The position numbers and the translations under genes were made by a program. From Firmicutes bacterium UBA5010 (GTDB lineage: Bacteria > Bacillota > Clostridia > Tissierellales > Sedimentibacteraceae), in contig DGYI01000014.1 in NCBI GenBank assembly GCA_002396645.1, positions 14,887-78,886 of the forward strand: a stretch of 64,000 nucleotides of DNA, in the 5' to 3' direction. The first letter of the stretch is position 1. Every line of letters starts with the position of its first letter. Positions 61,296 to 64,000 of this stretch are shown one piece after another. The notes under the pieces were generated by a model. It was given only the letters and a program-made list of their open reading frames with translations. It was not told the origin of the DNA and ran no database searches.

Positions 61296-61772
61296 ATGAA
61301 AAAACCAAATAAAACAAACGCTATGAGGATTTTGGACTCTCTCGGCATAGAATATGAATATTTTGAATACAGCACTGATGATGGGAAAATAGACGGAATA
61401 TCCGTTGCGGACAAGTTGGGTGAAAAGAGGGAGACAATCTTTAAAACTCTTGTTACTGAAGGCTCAGATAAAGAACTGTTTGTATTTGTTATACCTGTGG
61501 AATTTGAACTTGATTTAAAGAAGGCTGCAAAGGCCTCATCCCAGAAAAGCATACATATGCTTCCGCTTAAAGGGCTTACAAAAAATACCGGATATGTACA
61601 TGGAGGCTGCTCCCCGATAGGAATGAAAAAATCCTTTAAAACATACATAGATGAAGCAGCGGTGCTTAATGAAAAAATAATCGTAAGCGCCGGTCAGGTC
61701 GGATTACAAATAAAGCTAAACACCAAAGCTTTAGCAAAATGTGTAAATGCAGAATTTGTTGATTTAATATAA
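61296..61772 (+). CDS. ybaK: YbaK-type Cys-tRNA(Pro)/aminoacyl-tRNA deacylase
   Basis: 158 residues of the YbaK/ProX family: the conserved lysine in AAKASSQKSIHMLP, GYVHGGCSPIGMKK and the ending SAGQVGLQIKLNTKALAKCVNAEFVDL. The fold removes wrongly charged cysteine from tRNA-Pro; some relatives have other specificities. GGAGGAAGT precedes the ATG. Third gene of the trmB group. Confidence 0.87.
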   Translation: MKKPNKTNAMRILDSLGIEYEYFEYSTDDGKIDGISVADKLGEKRETIFKTLVTEGSDKELFVFVIPVEFELDLKKAAKASSQKSIHMLPLKGLTKNTGYVHGGCSPIGMKKSFKTYIDEAAVLNEKIIVSAGQVGLQIKLNTKALAKCVNAEFVDLI

Positions 61773-61804
61773 AAAAGGCTGTTGCATCGCGACAGCCTTT
61801 TGAA
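61772..61804. terminator. Terminator of the trmB group
   Basis: AAAAAGGCTGTTGC pairs with GCGACAGCCTTTT around ATC; it sits between convergent genes and starts at the ybaK stop. Confidence 0.88.
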
Positions 61805-61839
61805 TTTTTTATCATATAGTAAAGTTCTCTTTGCTCTTT

Positions 61840-62727
61840 TTAGTCCATATTGGATTCTGCTTCTTTCTTATTCGTTACTAAAAACACAGAGCCTATTATT
61901 AATGCTGCTCCGATTCCCTGCATTGCATTAATTTTCTCATTTAGTATAAACATGCTTGCCGCTATAGTAACTATAGGCATCAGGTTTATAAAAATACTGC
62001 AAATTACTATACTTATATGTTTAATTGCAAAGTTATAAAACAAATAGCAAAGTGCCGAGCATACTACACCCAAAAATAATAAATTTAACATTCCGCTCAT
62101 ATTAAAACCTTCAAAGTTTGGCATGCTAAAAGGCATAGACAGCATAAAGAAAAGTGTACCGAAGATACTTTGATAAAAAGTTGCCTTTAAAGGAGAATAT
62201 TTATTTTGCATAGGAACCGCCAAGTAACTGAATATTACCCATGCAAGCACAGATACTATTATTAATATAATTCCGAGAAGCATATTTTCAGAGCCATCGA
62301 CATTAAAGCCTCCGACTAAAATTGCGCCGAGAACAGACAAAGATACACTGAGGATTTTTCGCTTTGTAAAAGGTGATTTCAGCACAAAATAATCAGCTAA
62401 TATAGCAAATGCAGGAAGCAGTGCCAGAAAAATAGCAGCTAAGGATGCTGAAAGCATTTCAATTGCGAGATTTTCAAATGCAAAATATACGAATACTCCA
62501 AAGAAACCGCATAATACAAACCTTCCTATATCCTTTTTTTCAATTTTCATATCCTTTTCAGTAAACTTTAATGCAAAAAATAGAATGACAGAAGCTATTA
62601 AAAATCTGAAAAATGCCAGTGAAAAAGGCGTAAACCATTGCAGACAAATCTTAGTGCTTATAAATGAAAAGCCCCAAAAAAGACATACCGATAATATATA
62701 TAAATACGATTTTAAAGTATTGCTCAT
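61840..62727 (-). CDS. EamA/DMT-family transporter
   Basis: 295 residues with ten membrane segments and two EamA repeats (LVFWGFSFISTKICLQWFTP and VLAWVIFSYLAVPMQNKYSPLKAT...), as in drug/metabolite transporters such as RhaT and YdcZ relatives. Probably an exporter of amino acids or metabolites. Monocistronic with AAAGGAG before the ATG. Confidence 0.88.
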   Translation of the reverse strand: MSNTLKSYLYILSVCLFWGFSFISTKICLQWFTPFSLAFFRFLIASVILFFALKFTEKDMKIEKKDIGRFVLCGFFGVFVYFAFENLAIEMLSASLAAIFLALLPAFAILADYFVLKSPFTKRKILSVSLSVLGAILVGGFNVDGSENMLLGIILIIVSVLAWVIFSYLAVPMQNKYSPLKATFYQSIFGTLFFMLSMPFSMPNFEGFNMSGMLNLLFLGVVCSALCYLFYNFAIKHISIVICSIFINLMPIVTIAASMFILNEKINAMQGIGAALIIGSVFLVTNKKEAESNMD

Positions 62728-62867
62728 AAAATTTGCTCCTTTTATTTAAGCCATGAATGAAATTATATAATTTAGTATACACTTTTTATAATGCAATTAC
62801 AAATTAATTTTAAATATTAAGCAAAAGATACAATGTTCGTAATTTTCTTAAAAATCGTAATTCTATA

Positions 62868-62896
62868 TTGATTTTTTTATATAAATGTAGTATAAT
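62868..62896 (+). promoter_or_regulatory. Sigma-A promoter before the purine riboswitch
   Basis: TTGATT (62868-62873), a 17-base spacer, TATAAT (62891-62896). The transcript would begin about 62903, 39 bases before the aptamer. Confidence 0.82.
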
Positions 62897-62941
62897 AACG
62901 ACATAACACGAATGAAACACATAGTTATTAAAATATTATTC

Positions 62942-63012
62942 ACTTATATAGATTTTGTAATAAGGGCAAAATGTTTCTACCAAACTACCGAAAATAGTTT
63001 CTGACTATAAGT
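62942..63012 (+). promoter_or_regulatory. Purine riboswitch aptamer, guanine type
   Basis: P1 ACTTAT/ATAAGT; P2 ATTTTGT/GCAAAAT with the seven-base loop AATAAGG; junction GTTTCTACC; P3 AAACTA/TAGTTT with loop CCGAAAA; junction CTGACTAT. Loop and junction sequences match the purine class, including the paired G37/G38 to C60/C61 positions. The specificity base is C (GACTAT, not GATTAT), which selects guanine or hypoxanthine. A hairpin around AGTGAAAT/ATTTCATT follows (63024-63045) without a T-run, so control may be by translation: CCAT and ATGG flank the region before GGAGG. Confidence 0.85.
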
Positions 63013-63090
63013 AATAAGACAAAAGAGTGAAATAAATTTCATTCTATGGATAAAATATTGTAACGCCATGAAGTGCGTAATGGAGGAATT

Positions 63091-64000
63091 ATGAATTATG
63101 ATGTAATTATTGCCGGTGCCGGACCTTCAGGTATTTTTACTGCTCTTGAGCTTATAAGAGAGAACAGAGAAAAGAAAATATTGCTGATTGAAAAAGGAAA
63201 CAGTATTTCCAAAAGACATTGTCCGAAAGAGGAATTAAAAAAATGTATAAACTGCAAACCATATTGCAGCATAACAACAGGTTTTTCGGGAGCCGGTGCA
63301 TTCTCGGACGGAAAATTATCTCTTAGCAGTGATGTCGGAGGAGATTTGCCTGAATTAATAGGACATGATACTGTAGAAGAATTGATAAAATACACGGATG
63401 ATATTTATTTAGAGTTCGGTGCTGACACTAAGGTAGAGGGTATTGATAATTCTAATAAAGTTAAGGAAATAAGAAGAAAAGCTATAGAGGCAGGGCTTAA
63501 GCTTGTAGACTGTCCTATAAGACATCTGGGAACTGAAAAAGCACAAGAGATTTATGGAAAAATCGAAAATTATCTGATAGAAAACGGTGTTGAGATAAGA
63601 TTCAGCACTTTGGCTAAAGATATAATCGTGGAAGATAACAATGTTAAAGGTCTGATTATCTCAGATTCAAGAAAAAAAGATCAAGAAGAAAAGATTTTTT
63701 CGGACAAGGTAATAATATCCGCAGGAAGAAAAGGAGCTGAATGGTTAAAATCCCTTTGCGTAAAGCACGGGATAAATCATCGTGCCGGAACTGTTGATAT
63801 AGGCGTCAGAGTTGAAGTAAGAAATGAGGTAATGGAAGAAGTAAACAATATCTTATACGAATCTAAGCTTATAGGATATCCTGCGCCGTTTAAAAATAAG
63901 GTCAGAACATTCTGCCAAAATCCCGGAGGCTTTGTAAGCCAGGAAAACTACGACAATGATTTAGCGGTTGTAAACGGACATTCATACAAAAATAAAAAAT
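63091..64000 (+). CDS. COG2509-type FAD-dependent dehydrogenase (partial, runs off the window)
   Basis: 303 residues to the right edge, no stop. GAGPSGIFTALELI (FAD Rossmann loop, 8-21) is followed by a cysteine-rich stretch HCPKEELKKCINCKPYCSITTGFSGAGAFSDGKLSL and IISAGRKGAEWLKS. This fits the uncharacterised FAD-dependent dehydrogenases of COG2509, whose substrate is unknown. GGAGG precedes the ATG. Behind a guanine-type riboswitch, it is expected to be switched by purine level; a link to purine oxidation or electron supply is inference. Confidence 0.85.
   Translation, partial: MNYDVIIAGAGPSGIFTALELIRENREKKILLIEKGNSISKRHCPKEELKKCINCKPYCSITTGFSGAGAFSDGKLSLSSDVGGDLPELIGHDTVEELIKYTDDIYLEFGADTKVEGIDNSNKVKEIRRKAIEAGLKLVDCPIRHLGTEKAQEIYGKIENYLIENGVEIRFSTLAKDIIVEDNNVKGLIISDSRKKDQEEKIFSDKVIISAGRKGAEWLKSLCVKHGINHRAGTVDIGVRVEVRNEVMEEVNNILYESKLIGYPAPFKNKVRTFCQNPGGFVSQENYDNDLAVVNGHSYKNKK

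Noticed and set aside
1..64000. Prophage, insertion sequence, tRNA or rRNA genes
   Set aside because: I found no transposase, integrase, phage structural gene, or tRNA/rRNA-like sequence by eye. A covariance-model scan for tRNA would settle small RNAs I could miss.

Overview
The window is a low-GC (roughly one third G+C by eye), gene-dense chromosomal segment from an anaerobic member of the Bacillota, class Clostridia, most likely an amino-acid-fermenting, motile lineage near the Peptostreptococcaceae or Tissierellales. Grounds for this are the strong AGGAGG ribosome binding sites, AT-rich sigma-A promoters with 17-base spacers, clostridial-type sigma-54 catabolic operons, an acetyl-diaminopimelate lysine pathway under lysine riboswitches, a CheV tail and a methyl-accepting chemotaxis protein. 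No rRNA, tRNA, CRISPR array, prophage or insertion sequence was recognised. The genus assignment is inference.

Left part (1-22.5 kb, mainly + strand). The end of cheV is followed by a MerR-family gene that lacks the DNA-reading helix although a textbook MerR promoter precedes it. Next comes a two-gene ribosome-protection operon (a divergent Tet(M)-like GTPase and an Lsa/CplR-like ABC-F protein) behind a 480-base leader full of hairpins. Two sigma-54 catabolic units follow: (a) PAS/AAA+ activator, CitMHS transporter, AtuA-family protein and a small AtuA-like partner; (b) YfcC-type transporter, isoaspartyl dipeptidase and a large AAA+ activator. A small island with an AraC/GyrI-like regulator and a flavin-binding gene with a decayed 3' end separates these from a methylmalonyl-CoA operon (mutase catalytic subunit, B12-binding subunit, MeaB chaperone, epimerase), which interconverts succinyl-CoA and methylmalonyl-CoA.

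Middle part (22.5-43 kb, mainly - strand). An iron-sulfur aldo/keto reductase is followed by a complete aspartate-to-lysine operon read right to left: lysA, lysC, N-acetyl-DAP deacetylase, asd, dapA, dapB, the acetyltransferase, the aminotransferase, dapF. Two full lysine riboswitches with terminators stand before lysA and before lysC. Then come a membrane protein, a berberine-bridge-type flavin oxidase, an acetyltransferase, a flavodoxin-like reductase, truA, an unlisted 35-codon ORF beside a CPBP membrane protease, a nitroreductase, and a group consisting of a CoA-binding protein, an FMN-binding lipoprotein and a chemotaxis receptor.

Right part (43-64 kb). Housekeeping and stress genes: guaB, a Nudix CoA pyrophosphatase, a glutaredoxin-like protein, a GntR/ABC transporter operon with its operator inside the promoter, a phosphate transporter with its DUF47 partner, pepF plus a membrane dipeptidase behind a structured leader, a ClpE-like unfoldase, a DUF3810 metalloprotease-like protein, a second aspartokinase, a secreted protein translationally coupled to a 50-residue membrane peptide, trmB, DUF1294, a YbaK-type deacylase, an EamA exporter, and finally a guanine-type purine riboswitch in front of a COG2509 FAD-dependent dehydrogenase that runs off the window.

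The most promising leads for undescribed biology are the AtuA/CitMHS sigma-54 unit with its own palindromic enhancer sites, the guanine riboswitch on an FAD dehydrogenase, the hairpin-rich leader of the ribosome-protection operon, and the secreted-protein/membrane-peptide pair.
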